A stretch of DNA of 64,000 nt from contig NZ_JALDAY010000002.1 in the NCBI RefSeq assembly GCF_022698165.1, positions 372,001 through 436,000 on the forward strand, in the 5' to 3' direction. Every line of letters begins with the position of its first letter. The stretch's first letter is position 1. The translations under genes were made by a program, and so were the position numbers. Shown in pieces: positions 31,280-41,768 of the stretch. This DNA comes from Streptomyces cylindrosporus (GTDB lineage Bacteria; Actinomycetota; Actinomycetes; Streptomycetales; Streptomycetaceae). The notes beneath the pieces were generated by a model, which worked only from the letters and a program-made list of their open reading frames with translations, was not told where the DNA came from and searched no databases.

Positions 31280-32908
31280 TCATTCCCGCAGCGGTACGTC
31301 CACCAGCAGCGGGCGGGTCAACGCGCCCGCCCCCGCGACCAGTTCGCGCAAGTGGTCCGCGCTCTGCGCGCGTACCGCGTCCACCCCGAAGAAGCCGGCC
31401 GCCCGGGTGAAGTCCAGGGGGCCGAGTTCGGTGCCGGGGCAGGTTCCCTGGTTGCCCATGGCCTCGTAGGTGTCCTGGAGGGTGCGGTAGGCGCCGTTGT
31501 TCATCACGACGAAGAGGACGGGGGCGGGTTGGCGGGCGGCTGACCACAGGCCCTGGAGGCCGAACAGGGTGCAGCCGTCGCCCAGGACGGCGACGACCGG
31601 GCGGCCGGGCTCGGCGAGGGCGCGGCCGACGGCGGCGCCGATGCCCCAGCCGAGGCCCCCGCCGACGGTGTGGGTGTAGCTGCCGGGGCGTTCGAGGCGA
31701 ACGAGGCGGCGGAGCAACAGGCCTACGGTGATGGCCTCTTCGACGACCACGGCGTCGGCGGGGAGCCCGCGGGCCACGGCGTGGGCGGCGGCCCAGGGGG
31801 CGAGGGGGGCCGGGGAGTAGGCGGCGCGGGCGGCGGTCTCGGCGCGCTCGCGTTCGGCGGTGTGGCGGTCGCCGGCGCGCAGGGTGCGGGCCTTCGCGGT
31901 GTGGGCGGGGACTTGGTCGCGCAGGAGTTCGGCGAGGCGGTGCAGGGAGGGCGCGAGTGCGCCGACCAGCCCGGTCGTGGCGGGGAAGTTGCGGCCGATC
32001 TCGTGCGCGTCGGAGTCGAGCTGGACGACCGTGAGGCCGGGGGGCAGGGCGGGGCCGGGGCTGTAGTGGTGGGGCGTGAAGGCGTGCGCTCCGACGATCA
32101 GGACGGTGTCGTACGCGGCGAGCGCGGCGCGGATGGCGTCGTGCCGGGGCGGCAGCACTCCGGCGTGAAGGGGGTGCGTGGTCGGGAAGTTCAGGCAGTC
32201 GGCCATCGGCTGGTGGTGGACCACGGCCCCGCACGCCTCCGCGGTGCGCACGAGTGCGGGCAGGGCGTCCTCGCGGCCCACGCCGTCCCCGGCGACGATC
32301 GCCGGGCGGGCGGCGGCGCCGAGCAGGAGGGCGGCTCGTTCCAGGCCGGCGGCCGGGGCGGGCGGGGGCAGGGGCGTGCGCGCGGGGACCTCGACCTCGG
32401 TGGGCTCGCCGAGCATGTCCATGGGGACGGAGAGGAACACCGGCCCGGCGGGCGGCCGTACGGACAGCGCGAAGGCGCGGCGCAGGGCGAGCGGCAGGTC
32501 GTGGGCGTGCTGGACGTCGTACGCCGCCTTCACCGCGGGCGTGGCCAGGCCGATCAGGTCGCCGGAGAGCATGGGGTCCTGCTGGAGGTGGCGGCGGTCC
32601 TGCTGGCCCGCGGTGACGACGAGGGGGGTGCGGGAGCGGCGGGCGTTGAGCAGGCCGATCAGGCCGTTGGCGAGGCCGGCGGCGATGTGCAGGCTGACGA
32701 AGGCGGGGCGGCCGGTGCCGCGGGCGTAGCCGTCGGCCATGGCGACGACGGCGCCCTCGTGGACGCCGAGCACGTACTCGGGGGCGCCGTGCGCGTCCGC
32801 GAGGGCGGCCAGGAACGGCAGTTCGGTGGTGCCGGGGTTGCCGAAGACGCGGTCCACGCCCTCGCCGCGCAGGATGTCCAGGACGGCGAGGGCGGGACGG
32901 TATCCCAT
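31280..32908 (-). CDS. mdlC: thiamine-diphosphate enzyme, benzoylformate decarboxylase-like
   Basis: 542 aa three-domain ThDP enzyme. VFGNPGTTELPF and the catalytic-Glu region VHEGAVVAMADGYARG are at the N-terminus, a PYR-domain QQDRRHLQQDPML follows, and the ThDP-binding GDGCTLFGLQGLWSA with NNGAYRTL lies near 430-465. The pattern is nearest benzoylformate decarboxylase, converting benzoylformate to benzaldehyde and CO2; other 2-keto acids are possible. ATG 32908, with GAGGAG 6 bases before it. It follows the MFS gene by 92 bases on the same strand, and IclR follows it, so transport, catabolism and control are together. The symbol is by similarity only. Confidence 0.8.
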   Translation of the reverse strand: MGYRPALAVLDILRGEGVDRVFGNPGTTELPFLAALADAHGAPEYVLGVHEGAVVAMADGYARGTGRPAFVSLHIAAGLANGLIGLLNARRSRTPLVVTAGQQDRRHLQQDPMLSGDLIGLATPAVKAAYDVQHAHDLPLALRRAFALSVRPPAGPVFLSVPMDMLGEPTEVEVPARTPLPPPAPAAGLERAALLLGAAARPAIVAGDGVGREDALPALVRTAEACGAVVHHQPMADCLNFPTTHPLHAGVLPPRHDAIRAALAAYDTVLIVGAHAFTPHHYSPGPALPPGLTVVQLDSDAHEIGRNFPATTGLVGALAPSLHRLAELLRDQVPAHTAKARTLRAGDRHTAERERAETAARAAYSPAPLAPWAAAHAVARGLPADAVVVEEAITVGLLLRRLVRLERPGSYTHTVGGGLGWGIGAAVGRALAEPGRPVVAVLGDGCTLFGLQGLWSAARQPAPVLFVVMNNGAYRTLQDTYEAMGNQGTCPGTELGPLDFTRAAGFFGVDAVRAQSADHLRELVAGAGALTRPLLVDVPLRE

Positions 32909-33000
32909 GGGGGGCTCCTCGTGGGGGGACGGCTGCCGTGCGGGGCGTTCGCGGTCAGCGTGGGGCGCCCGGGGGGTGATGGGCAAGGGGGCCGTGTCGC

Positions 33001-34314
33001 TCAGCGGTACGTGGTCCGGGGACGGCCGGGCCGGGTGTCCTTCCCGCGGCGGGCCGCCAGCAGGACGGTTGCCGCGGCGCCGAGTGCCACGGTCGCCAGG
33101 CCCGAGGCGCCGAGGGTGGCCCGCGGGCCGAGCGCCGCGGTGAGCGGGCCGCCGAGGGCCGTGCCGAGCGGGGACGCGGTGAGCAGGGCCGCGCTGTTGG
33201 CCGCGAACATCGCCGCCAGGTGCCGCGGTGGGGCCTTGGCCTGCATGAGGGTCGCGGAGAGGGCGACGAACGGTCCGTAGATCGCGCCGCCGAGGGTGAA
33301 GGACGCGACGGTGGCGGCCGTCGGCGCGCCGAGTCCGAACGGCAGCAGCGTCAGGCCCCAGCCGATCACGATCGCGACCGTCACCGGCCACAGAGGCAGC
33401 CGGCGCAGCGCGCCGACCGCGAGTCCGCCGGTCACCGCGCCGACGCCGAACAGCGCCCAGTAGAGGCCGAGCAGCGTGCCCGGCGCGTGCAGGTCGTCGG
33501 TGACGTGCAGCGGCAGGGCGACTTCGAGGGGGCCGTACAGGAAGTTGAAGAACCAGGTGAGCGTCAGCAGTCCGAGCAGTTCGGGGTGGGAGCGCAGCAG
33601 CGCGAATCCGCCGCGCGCGGCCTCGTGGTCGACCGCTTCGACCCGCCCCGACCCCGGCAGCCGGGTGCGTGCGATCAGCACGGCGAGGAAGACGTACGTC
33701 AGCGCGTCCAGCCCGATCACGAACGCGGAGCCGGTGTACGTGACGAGGACCCCGGCGATCGCCGGTCCGGCGATGGTGGCGGCGAAGTTGAGCGTGCTGA
33801 CAAGGGTGTTGCCGGCGAGCCGCTGCTCCTCGGGCAGCAGTTCGGCCAGCAGCGTGTACTTGCCCGCGCTGCCCCACGCGTGCAGCAGCGAGGAGACCGC
33901 GAGCAGGACGACGTACAGGGTGGGGGTGAGCAGTCCCGCGAGGGAGGCGAGGGGTACGACGCCCAGGAACACGCCGCGCACCACGTTGTCGGCGAGCAGG
34001 AGCTGCCGGGCCGGCACCCGGCGCAGCCGGCGTGCGAAGGCGAGGGCGCCGATCACGCCCGGCAGTGTGTACGCGGCCACCGCGCCGCCGACCCACAGCC
34101 CCGCGCTCACCTGCGGCGCGAGTTCGATGGCGAGCCATGCCACCGCGACGAAGCTCATGCCGTCGCCGAGGTAGGAGACGGCGAAGCCGAGGATCAGCCG
34201 CCGCAGGACCCGGTGGGCGAGCACCGGCCGGTAGGCGGAGGGGACGAGACGTCCCGGCGTCAGCAGCACCTCGGCAGACTGCACCAGCCGACGCCGGGAG
34301 GTCCAGGGGCTCAC
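33001..34314 (-). CDS. MFS transporter
   Basis: 437 aa with about twelve hydrophobic helices and the MFS_3-type (enterobactin-exporter-like) pattern: FAVSYLGDGMSFVAVAWLAI, AFARRLRRVPARQLLLADNV between helices 2 and 3, and LLPEEQRLAGNTLVSTLNF near the middle. This branch usually exports drugs or siderophores. GTG 34314 is the chosen start; the first 35 residues are polar. The position before the mdlC-like gene suggests transport of an aromatic acid, but the family resemblance favours efflux. Substrate unknown. Confidence 0.85.
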   Translation of the reverse strand: MSPWTSRRRLVQSAEVLLTPGRLVPSAYRPVLAHRVLRRLILGFAVSYLGDGMSFVAVAWLAIELAPQVSAGLWVGGAVAAYTLPGVIGALAFARRLRRVPARQLLLADNVVRGVFLGVVPLASLAGLLTPTLYVVLLAVSSLLHAWGSAGKYTLLAELLPEEQRLAGNTLVSTLNFAATIAGPAIAGVLVTYTGSAFVIGLDALTYVFLAVLIARTRLPGSGRVEAVDHEAARGGFALLRSHPELLGLLTLTWFFNFLYGPLEVALPLHVTDDLHAPGTLLGLYWALFGVGAVTGGLAVGALRRLPLWPVTVAIVIGWGLTLLPFGLGAPTAATVASFTLGGAIYGPFVALSATLMQAKAPPRHLAAMFAANSAALLTASPLGTALGGPLTAALGPRATLGASGLATVALGAAATVLLAARRGKDTRPGRPRTTYR

Positions 34315-34364
34315 GGCCCCCGGAGCACGTCACGCGTCCCGAAACGCTCGCCTGCTCGGACGCG

Positions 34365-36542
34365 TCACGCGTCCGTGAAGCGCTCCCCCTTCTCCGCCTT
34401 CTCGACCAGCAGCGCGGGCGGCTCGAAGCGCGCCCCGTACCGCTCGGCGAGCTCACGCGCGCGTGCCACGAATCCGGCGAGCCCGCCCTCGTACCCATTG
34501 ATGTACTGCAGGACGCCGCCGGTCCAGCCGGGGAAGCCGATGCCGAAGATCGAGCCGATGTTGGCGTCGGCGACGGAGGTCAGCACGCCCTCTTCGAGGA
34601 GCTTCACGGTGTCGAGCGCCTCGGAGAAGAGCATGCGTTCCTGCATGTCGCGGAACGGGATCTCGTACCCCGGCTTGGTGAAGTGCTCGCGCAGTCCGGG
34701 CCACAGGCCGGTCCGCTTGCCGGACTCGTCGTAGTCGTAGAAGCCCGCTCCGCCGCTGCGGCCCGTGCGCCCGAACTCGTCGACCATGCGGTCGATGACG
34801 GCCTCGGCGGGGTGCGTCGGCCAGGTGCCGCCCGCCTCCTCGACGGCCCGCCTGGACTCGTTGCGGATCTTGCGCGGGAGGGTGAGGGTCAGCTCGTCCA
34901 TCAGGGAGAGGACCTTGGCCGGGTAGCCGGCCTGGGCGGCCGCCTGCTCGACCGACGCGGGCTCGACGCCCTCTCCGACCATGGCGACGCCCTCGTTGAT
35001 GAAGTGGCCGATGACGCGGGAGGTGAAGAAGCCGCGGGAGTCGTTGACGACGATCGGTGTCTTCTTGATCTGCCGGACCAGGTCGAAGGCGCGCGCGAGG
35101 GCCTGCTCGCCGGTCCGCTCGCCCTTGATGATCTCGACGAGCGGCATCTTGTCGACGGGCGAGAAGAAGTGCAGTCCGATGAAGTCGGCCTGGCGCTCGA
35201 CGCCTTCGGCGAGGGCGGTGATCGGCAGGGTCGAGGTGTTGGAGCACAGCAGCGCGTCCGGCTCGACGATGTGCTGGATCTCCTGGAAGACCTTGTGCTT
35301 GAGCTCCGGGTTCTCGAACACGGCCTCGATGACCGCGTCGCAGCCGGCCACGTCCTGCGGGTCGGCGGTGGGCGTGATGCGGGCGAGCAGTTCGTCCGCC
35401 TTCGCCTGGGTCGTACGGCCCCGGGAGACGGCCTTGGCGCACAGCTTCTCGGAGTAGCCCTTGCCCTTGAGGGCGGCTTCCTGCGTCACGTCCTTCAGGA
35501 CGACGTCGATGCCCGCGCGGGCGCACGAGTAGGCGATGCCCGCGCCCATCATCCCGGCGCCGAGCACGGCGACCCTGCGGACCCGGCGGGGCTCGACGCC
35601 CCCCGGGCGGTTGGCGCCGGAGTTGACGGCCTGGAGGTCGAAGAAGAAGGCCTGGATCATGTTCTTCGACGTCTGGCCGGCGGCCAGCTCCACGAAGTAC
35701 CGCGCCTCGATGACCTGCGCGGTCTCGAAGTCGACCTGGGAGCCCTCGACGGCCGCGGCGAGGATGTTGCGCGGGGCCGGGTAGGGGGCGCCGCCCGTCT
35801 GCTTGCGCAGGTTGGCCGGGAAGGCGGGCAGGTTGGCGGCGAACCTGGGGTTGGCGGGGGTGCCGCCCGGGATGCGGTAGCCGGGCTTGTCCCAGGGCTG
35901 CTGGGACTCGGGGTTGGCGTCGATGAAGGCGCGCGCCTTCGCGAGGAGTTCGTCCGGGGTGGCGGCGACGTCGTCGACCAGGCCGTTCTGCAGGGCGCGC
36001 CGCGGGTTGTACTGGGTGCCCTGGAGGAGGACCTTCAGGAGGGCGTCGGCGATGCCCAGGAGGCGGACCGTGCGGACGACGCCGCCGCCTCCGGGGAGCA
36101 GGCCGAGGGTGACCTCGGGGCAGCCGATCTTGGAGCCGGGCGCGTCGAGGGCGACGCGGTGGTGGCAGGCGAGGGCGATCTCGTAACCGCCGCCCAGGGC
36201 CGCGCCGTTGATGGCGGCGACGACCGGCTTGCCCAGGGTCTCGATGCGGCGCAGGTTGCGCTTGATGGCCATGCCGCCGTCGAAGAGGTCCTGTGCGGTC
36301 TCGGGGGTGACGCGGATGAGGTCGCGCAGGTCGCCGCCGGCGAAGAAGGTCTTCTTGGCGGAGGTGACGATGATGCCGCGGATGGAGTCCTTCTCGGCCT
36401 CCAGGCGGTCGGTGATCACGGCGAGGGAGTCGCGGAACGCCTGGTTCATGGTGTTCGCGGACTGGCTCGGGTCGTCGAGGACGAGGGTGACGACGCCGGT
36501 GCGGTCCTGTTCCCAGCGGATGGTCGTGGACTGAGTGCTCAT
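34365..36542 (-). CDS. fadB: 3-hydroxyacyl-CoA dehydrogenase / enoyl-CoA hydratase fusion (FadB type)
   Basis: 725 aa bifunctional beta-oxidation enzyme. The crotonase domain (1-200) has FFAGGDLRDL, GGGYEIA and PEVTLGLLPGGGG with both catalytic Glu. The dehydrogenase begins at RRVAVLGAGMMGAGIAYSCA near 330; the second half has the conserved FFSPVDKMPLVEII and NDSRGFFTSRVIGHFINEG, and the C-terminal domain follows. It hydrates trans-enoyl-CoA and oxidises the hydroxyacyl-CoA. ATG 36542 follows the thiolase gene by 39 bases. It is the last enzyme gene of the racemase-acyl-CoA dehydrogenase-thiolase-FadB operon. Confidence 0.93.
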   Translation of the reverse strand: MSTQSTTIRWEQDRTGVVTLVLDDPSQSANTMNQAFRDSLAVITDRLEAEKDSIRGIIVTSAKKTFFAGGDLRDLIRVTPETAQDLFDGGMAIKRNLRRIETLGKPVVAAINGAALGGGYEIALACHHRVALDAPGSKIGCPEVTLGLLPGGGGVVRTVRLLGIADALLKVLLQGTQYNPRRALQNGLVDDVAATPDELLAKARAFIDANPESQQPWDKPGYRIPGGTPANPRFAANLPAFPANLRKQTGGAPYPAPRNILAAAVEGSQVDFETAQVIEARYFVELAAGQTSKNMIQAFFFDLQAVNSGANRPGGVEPRRVRRVAVLGAGMMGAGIAYSCARAGIDVVLKDVTQEAALKGKGYSEKLCAKAVSRGRTTQAKADELLARITPTADPQDVAGCDAVIEAVFENPELKHKVFQEIQHIVEPDALLCSNTSTLPITALAEGVERQADFIGLHFFSPVDKMPLVEIIKGERTGEQALARAFDLVRQIKKTPIVVNDSRGFFTSRVIGHFINEGVAMVGEGVEPASVEQAAAQAGYPAKVLSLMDELTLTLPRKIRNESRRAVEEAGGTWPTHPAEAVIDRMVDEFGRTGRSGGAGFYDYDESGKRTGLWPGLREHFTKPGYEIPFRDMQERMLFSEALDTVKLLEEGVLTSVADANIGSIFGIGFPGWTGGVLQYINGYEGGLAGFVARARELAERYGARFEPPALLVEKAEKGERFTDA

Positions 36543-36581
36543 GTGGAGGTGCTCCGTGTGATCCGTCGTATCCGTCGGGGG

Positions 36582-37796
<1,215 letters not shown>

Positions 37797-37817
37797 GGAG
37801 AAGCCTTTCAATGAGGG

Positions 37818-38960
37818 TTAGCCGAGCAGGGAACGGCCGATGATCTCCTTCATGATCTCGGTGGTTCCGCCGTAGATGGTCTGGATGCGGCCGTCGGTGA
37901 AGGCCTTGGCGACGGGGTACTCGCTCATGTAGCCGTAGCCGCCGTGCAGTTGGAGGCAGCGGTCGGCGACCCGCTTCTGCAGCTCGGTCGCCCACCACTT
38001 GGCCATGGAGGCGTGCACCGCGTCGAGCGTGCCGTCGGAGTGGTCGGTTATGCACCGGTCGAGGAAGGTGCGGGTGACGGCGCACTCGGTGGCCATCTCG
38101 GCCACTTCGAACCGGATGTGCTGCTTGGTCGCGAGGGGCCGCCCGAAGGCCTCGCGCTCCTTGACGTAGTCGGTGGTGATCTCCAGCAGGTGCTCGGCGG
38201 CGGCGATCGCGGAGACGGCGATGCTCAGCCGCTCCTGGGCGAGATTCGTCATCAGGTGGACGAACGCGCCGTTGAGCTCGCCGAGCAGGTTCGCCTTCGG
38301 CACGCGCACGTCCGTGAAGAACAACTCGGCGGTGTCCTGGGCCTTCTGGCCGATCTTGTCGAGGTTGCGGCCGCGCTCGAAGCCGTCCATGCCCCGCTCC
38401 ACGACCAGCAGCGACAGCCCGCGCGCGCCGCCCTCCGGGGTGGTCCTCGCGACCACGATCACCAGGTCGGCGAGGATGCCGTTGGAGATGAACGTCTTGG
38501 AGCCGTTGAGCACCCAGTGGTCGCCGCGGTCCTCGGCATGCGTCTTGATGCCCTGCAGGTCGGAGCCGGCGCCGGGTTCGGTCATGGCGATGGCGGTGAT
38601 GGTCGAGCCGTCGCAGAAGCCGGGCAGCCAGCGCCGCTTCTGCTCCTCGGTGGCGAGCGAGGTCAGATACGGGCCGATGATGTCGTTGTGCAGGCCAAGC
38701 GCGAGGCCGGGGGCACCCGCGCGGGTGAACTCCTCGGCCAGTACGGCGCTGTAGCGGAAGTCGGCCGTGCCGCCCCCGCCGTACTCCTCGGGCACGGCGA
38801 GCCCCAGCAGGCCCTGCTTGCCGGCCGCCCGCCACGCGTCACGGGAGACGATGCCGTCCTTCTCCCACTGCTCGTAGTACGGCAGCACCTCCCTGGCCAG
38901 GAAGGCACGTACCGTCTCGCGGAACGCGTCGTGCTCGGGGGCGAAGATCTGCCGCTTCAT
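37818..38960 (-). CDS. acyl-CoA dehydrogenase
   Basis: 380 aa FAD flavoprotein. [15 protein letters not shown] (about 126-140) binds FAD/substrate, GSKTFISNG follows, and the C-terminal [18 protein letters not shown] and [14 protein letters not shown] are present. The usual YEGT Glu position is Gly, so the base is probably the Glu in QERLSIAV, as in long-chain and isovaleryl enzymes. ATG 38960 overlaps the racemase stop by 4 bases (ATGA). It makes the first 2,3-dehydrogenation in beta-oxidation; with an alpha-methylacyl racemase beside it, branched acyl-CoA is plausible. Confidence 0.92.
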   Translation of the reverse strand: MKRQIFAPEHDAFRETVRAFLAREVLPYYEQWEKDGIVSRDAWRAAGKQGLLGLAVPEEYGGGGTADFRYSAVLAEEFTRAGAPGLALGLHNDIIGPYLTSLATEEQKRRWLPGFCDGSTITAIAMTEPGAGSDLQGIKTHAEDRGDHWVLNGSKTFISNGILADLVIVVARTTPEGGARGLSLLVVERGMDGFERGRNLDKIGQKAQDTAELFFTDVRVPKANLLGELNGAFVHLMTNLAQERLSIAVSAIAAAEHLLEITTDYVKEREAFGRPLATKQHIRFEVAEMATECAVTRTFLDRCITDHSDGTLDAVHASMAKWWATELQKRVADRCLQLHGGYGYMSEYPVAKAFTDGRIQTIYGGTTEIMKEIIGRSLLG

Positions 38961-40105
38961 TCGGGGCCCTTCATGGGTTCCTGGTCCTTCAGAAGGTCGG
39001 GTACGTCCCAGTCGCGTGCCACGCCGGCGGTGTCGGCGCCGGGCTGTGCGGGGCCGGTGCGTACGGCGGTGGGCGTGGCGGAGAACCGGGGCGCGGGGGC
39101 CGGCTGGGTGATGCCCCCGTGGTCGGTGAAGGTGCCGCGGGCGGCGAGGTGCGGGTGGTCCGGTGCCTCGTGCAGGGTCAGTACGGGCGCCACGCAGGCG
39201 TCGGAGCCGTCGAAGACGGCCGTCCACTCGTCGCGGGTACGGGACCTGAAGCGGGCGGCGACCGCCTCGCGCAGCTCGCCCCAGCGGACCCAGTCCTTGC
39301 GGGCGTCGGCGTGCTCCGGGATGCCGAGCAGGGTGACGAACTCGTCGTAGAACTGCGGCTCCAGGGAGCCGACCGCCATGTACTTGCCGTCGGACGTCTC
39401 GTAGGTGCCGTAGTACGGGCAGCCGCCGTCCAGGAGGTTGGCGCCGCGCCGGTCCTGCCAGCCGCCGGCGGCGAGCATGCCGTGGATCATCGCGGCGAGG
39501 TGGGAGGTGCCGTCGACGATGGCGGCGTCGACGACCTGTCCGGTGCCGTGCACGCGCGCGTGGTGCAGGGCGGCGAGGACGCCGACGACGAGGTAGAGGG
39601 AGCCGCCCGCGTAGTCGCCGAGGAGGTTGGCCGGGACGGCCGGGGGGCGGCCGGGTTCGCCGATCATGCCGAGGGTGCCGGTGAGCGCGATGTAGGCGAT
39701 GTCGTGGCCGGCGCGGTGGGCGAGGGGGCCGTCCTGGCCCCAGCCGGTCATGCGGCCGTAGACCAGTGCCGGGTTGCGGGCGTGGCAGGCCTCGGGGCCG
39801 ACGCCGAGGCGCTCGGCGACGCCGGGGCGGTAGCCCTCGATGAGGATGTCGGCGCGTTCGACGAGGTCGAGCACGCGTGCGTGGCCGTCCGCGGACTTCA
39901 GGTCGACGATCACCGAGCGCTTGTTGCGGTTGGTGACGTCGTACACGGGGTTGATCGCGAGTCCGACACCGCCGGGGCGGTCCACGCGGACGACGTCGGC
40001 GCCGAGGTCGGCGAGGAGCATCGCGGCGAACGGGCCGGGCCCGATGCCGGCCAGCTCGACCACGCGCACGCCGGTGAGCGGCCCCTGTCGTGGCGTCGTC
40101 GCCAT
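38957..40105 (-). CDS. CaiB/BaiF family protein, alpha-methylacyl-CoA racemase-like
   Basis: 382 aa class III CoA-transferase fold. The N-terminal GVRVVELAGIGPGPFAAMLLADLGADVVRVDRP is nearest alpha-methylacyl-CoA racemase, with NRNKRSVIVDLK, RPGVAERLGVGP, NLLGDYAGGSLYLV and the HxxxD-type region. It would epimerise 2-methylacyl-CoA so that the (S)-specific dehydrogenase next in the operon can act. ATG 40105. It is the first gene of a four-gene operon; a pseudo-palindrome at 40135-40153 covers its promoter region. A CoA transferase role is the alternative. Confidence 0.88.
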   Translation of the reverse strand: MATTPRQGPLTGVRVVELAGIGPGPFAAMLLADLGADVVRVDRPGGVGLAINPVYDVTNRNKRSVIVDLKSADGHARVLDLVERADILIEGYRPGVAERLGVGPEACHARNPALVYGRMTGWGQDGPLAHRAGHDIAYIALTGTLGMIGEPGRPPAVPANLLGDYAGGSLYLVVGVLAALHHARVHGTGQVVDAAIVDGTSHLAAMIHGMLAAGGWQDRRGANLLDGGCPYYGTYETSDGKYMAVGSLEPQFYDEFVTLLGIPEHADARKDWVRWGELREAVAARFRSRTRDEWTAVFDGSDACVAPVLTLHEAPDHPHLAARGTFTDHGGITQPAPAPRFSATPTAVRTGPAQPGADTAGVARDWDVPDLLKDQEPMKGPE

Positions 40106-40134
40106 CCAGCCCCCAGAAGTCGTGACCGCGGGTA

Positions 40135-40153
40135 TGACACAACTGATGTAACA
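40135..40153. promoter_or_regulatory. pseudo-palindromic operator before the beta-oxidation operon
   Basis: TGACACAACTGATGTAACA has dyad symmetry at 12 of 19 positions (TGnnACAnCnGnTGTnnCA). It lies 30-48 bases upstream of the racemase start, a repressor-like place. The regulator is not in the immediate neighbourhood. Confidence 0.4.
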
Positions 40154-40318
40154 CCGGTGATGCTATGAACGGGCCCCGCCGAGCACAAGACCCGGGCGAG
40201 CAAGCGCTTAGAAATTATCGGGCCGCAGCCGCGATCAGCACCTTCGCTGTCGGGCTCCGCACTCCTCACGCTAGCCTCGGCCACCGACAACGGCGCGCAC
40301 TGTGGAGCAAGGGGTGTC

Positions 40319-41497
40319 ATGAGCAGGCTAAACGGGACGGACCGTCCGTACGACATCGTGCTCTTCGGAGCCACGGGTTTCGTCGGGACGCTCACCGCGG
40401 AGTACCTCGCCGCACACGCCCCGGAGGGCCTGCGCTGGGCGGTCGCCGGGCGCAGCGAGCGGAAGCTGGAGGAGCTGCGCGAGCGGCTGCCCGGCGGCGA
40501 CGAGGTCGGGGTGCTGCGGGCGGACGCGGCCGAGCCGGCCTCGCTGCGCGAACTCGCCGAGCACGCGCGCGTGGTGGCGACGACCGTGGGGCCGTACGTG
40601 ACGTACGGCGAGGAGCTGGTCGCCGCCTGCGCGGACAGCGGGGCGGACTATCTCGACCTCAGCGGCGAGCCGGAGTTCGTGGACCTGACGTACGTCCGTC
40701 ATGACGCACGCGCGCGTGAGACGGGCGCGCGGCTGGTGCACGCCTGCGGTTTCGACTCGATCCCGCACGACCTGGGCGCGTACTTCACGGTCCGGCAGCT
40801 GCCGGAGGGGGTGCCGCTCAGGGTCGACGGGTTCGTGACCGCCGACGCCACCTTCTCGGGCGGCACGTTCGCGTCGGCGCTCAACCAGTTCGCGCGGGTG
40901 CGGCCGATGCTGGCCGCCGAGCGGGACCGCAGGCGGCACGAGCCGCGTCTGGTGGGCCGAAGGGCCGCCGCGCCGACGGGGGCGCCGCGGTTCGCGAAGG
41001 AGGTCGGCGCGTGGGCGCTGCCGCTGCCGACCATCGACCCGCAGATCGTGGCCAGGTCGGCGAAGGCCCTGCACCGCTACGGCCCCGACTTCCGCTACCG
41101 CCACTACGCGGCCGTCCGGCATCTGCCCGTCGCGGTGGGCGGGGTGGCGGCCATGGGCGCTCTGGTCACCGTGGCCCAACTGCCGCCCGCGCGGCGCTGG
41201 TTGTCGGACCGGCTCAAGCCCGGCGAAGGGCCGGACGCGGAGAAGCGCGCGAAGAGCTGGTTCTCGGTCCGCTTCGTCGGCGAGGGCGGTGGCCGGCGGG
41301 TCTTCACGGAGGTGTCGGGCGGCGACCCCGGCTACGACGAGACGGCGAAGATGTTCGCCGAGTCGGCGCTGTCCCTCGCCCTCGACGAGCTGCCGGCCAC
41401 GTCCGGCCAGGTCACCACTGCGGTCGCGATGGGCGACGCGCTGACGGACCGCCTGCGCAGGGCCGGCATCAGGTTCCGGGTCGCCGCGACCGGTTGA
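40319..41497 (+). CDS. saccharopine dehydrogenase family protein, trans-acting enoyl reductase-like
   Basis: 392 aa. The N-terminal YDIVLFGATGFVGTLTAEYL is a Rossmann motif; VGPYVTYGEELVAACADSGA and YLDLSGEPEF are typical of mycobacterial Rv2449c/Rv2953-like trans-acting enoyl reductases rather than true saccharopine dehydrogenases. A weak hydrophobic segment near 275-295 (VAVGGVAAMGALVTVAQL) may touch the membrane. ATG 40319 follows GCAAGGGGTGTC; TAGCCT (40272-40277) may be the -10. Divergent from the racemase operon. In mycobacteria relatives reduce polyketide-derived double bonds, but no polyketide synthase is here; the substrate is unknown. Confidence 0.82.
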   Translation: MSRLNGTDRPYDIVLFGATGFVGTLTAEYLAAHAPEGLRWAVAGRSERKLEELRERLPGGDEVGVLRADAAEPASLRELAEHARVVATTVGPYVTYGEELVAACADSGADYLDLSGEPEFVDLTYVRHDARARETGARLVHACGFDSIPHDLGAYFTVRQLPEGVPLRVDGFVTADATFSGGTFASALNQFARVRPMLAAERDRRRHEPRLVGRRAAAPTGAPRFAKEVGAWALPLPTIDPQIVARSAKALHRYGPDFRYRHYAAVRHLPVAVGGVAAMGALVTVAQLPPARRWLSDRLKPGEGPDAEKRAKSWFSVRFVGEGGGRRVFTEVSGGDPGYDETAKMFAESALSLALDELPATSGQVTTAVAMGDALTDRLRRAGIRFRVAATG

Positions 41498-41524
41498 GCC
41501 CCCGTCACATGGGGTGAGCCGCGG

Positions 41525-41701
41525 CTACAGCGACCACCCGGCGACCGTGTAGATCATCCCGGCGATCCAGCCGAGTCCCGCCAGCACGGCGAGCACGAGC
41601 GCGGCCGTCACGGCCCGCTCGACGGGCCGGTTCGGGTCGACGAGGGGCTTCGGGGAACGCCGGGCGGTCGTGCGGTGCGTCGTCATGCGGTGCGTCGTCA
41701 T
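41525..41701 (-). CDS. small single-helix membrane protein
   Basis: 58 aa. The N-terminus repeats MTTHR twice from a 15-bp direct repeat, then PLVDPNRPVERAVTAALVLA leads into one hydrophobic helix ending GMIYTVAGWSL. ATG 41701; ATG 41686 in the second repeat is an alternative start. It lies 67 bases after the endonuclease V gene on the same strand. Function unknown. The stop is 30 bases from the convergent saccharopine-dehydrogenase-like gene. Confidence 0.62.
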   Translation of the reverse strand: MTTHRMTTHRTTARRSPKPLVDPNRPVERAVTAALVLAVLAGLGWIAGMIYTVAGWSL

Positions 41702-41768
41702 GCGGGCAAGCCTGCCGACCGAAGGGATCCGGCCACATCCGTACGGATACTCAGACCGGATACTCAGA

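Noticed and set aside
34320..34376. Repeated CACGCGTCC segments after the MFS gene start
   Set aside because: Short, imperfect and low-complexity; no clear hairpin or operator form.
32909..34498. Minus-strand frame extension upstream of the ThDP enzyme
   Set aside because: The enzyme starts at ATG 32908; upstream residues are out-of-frame MFS transporter sequence without family match.
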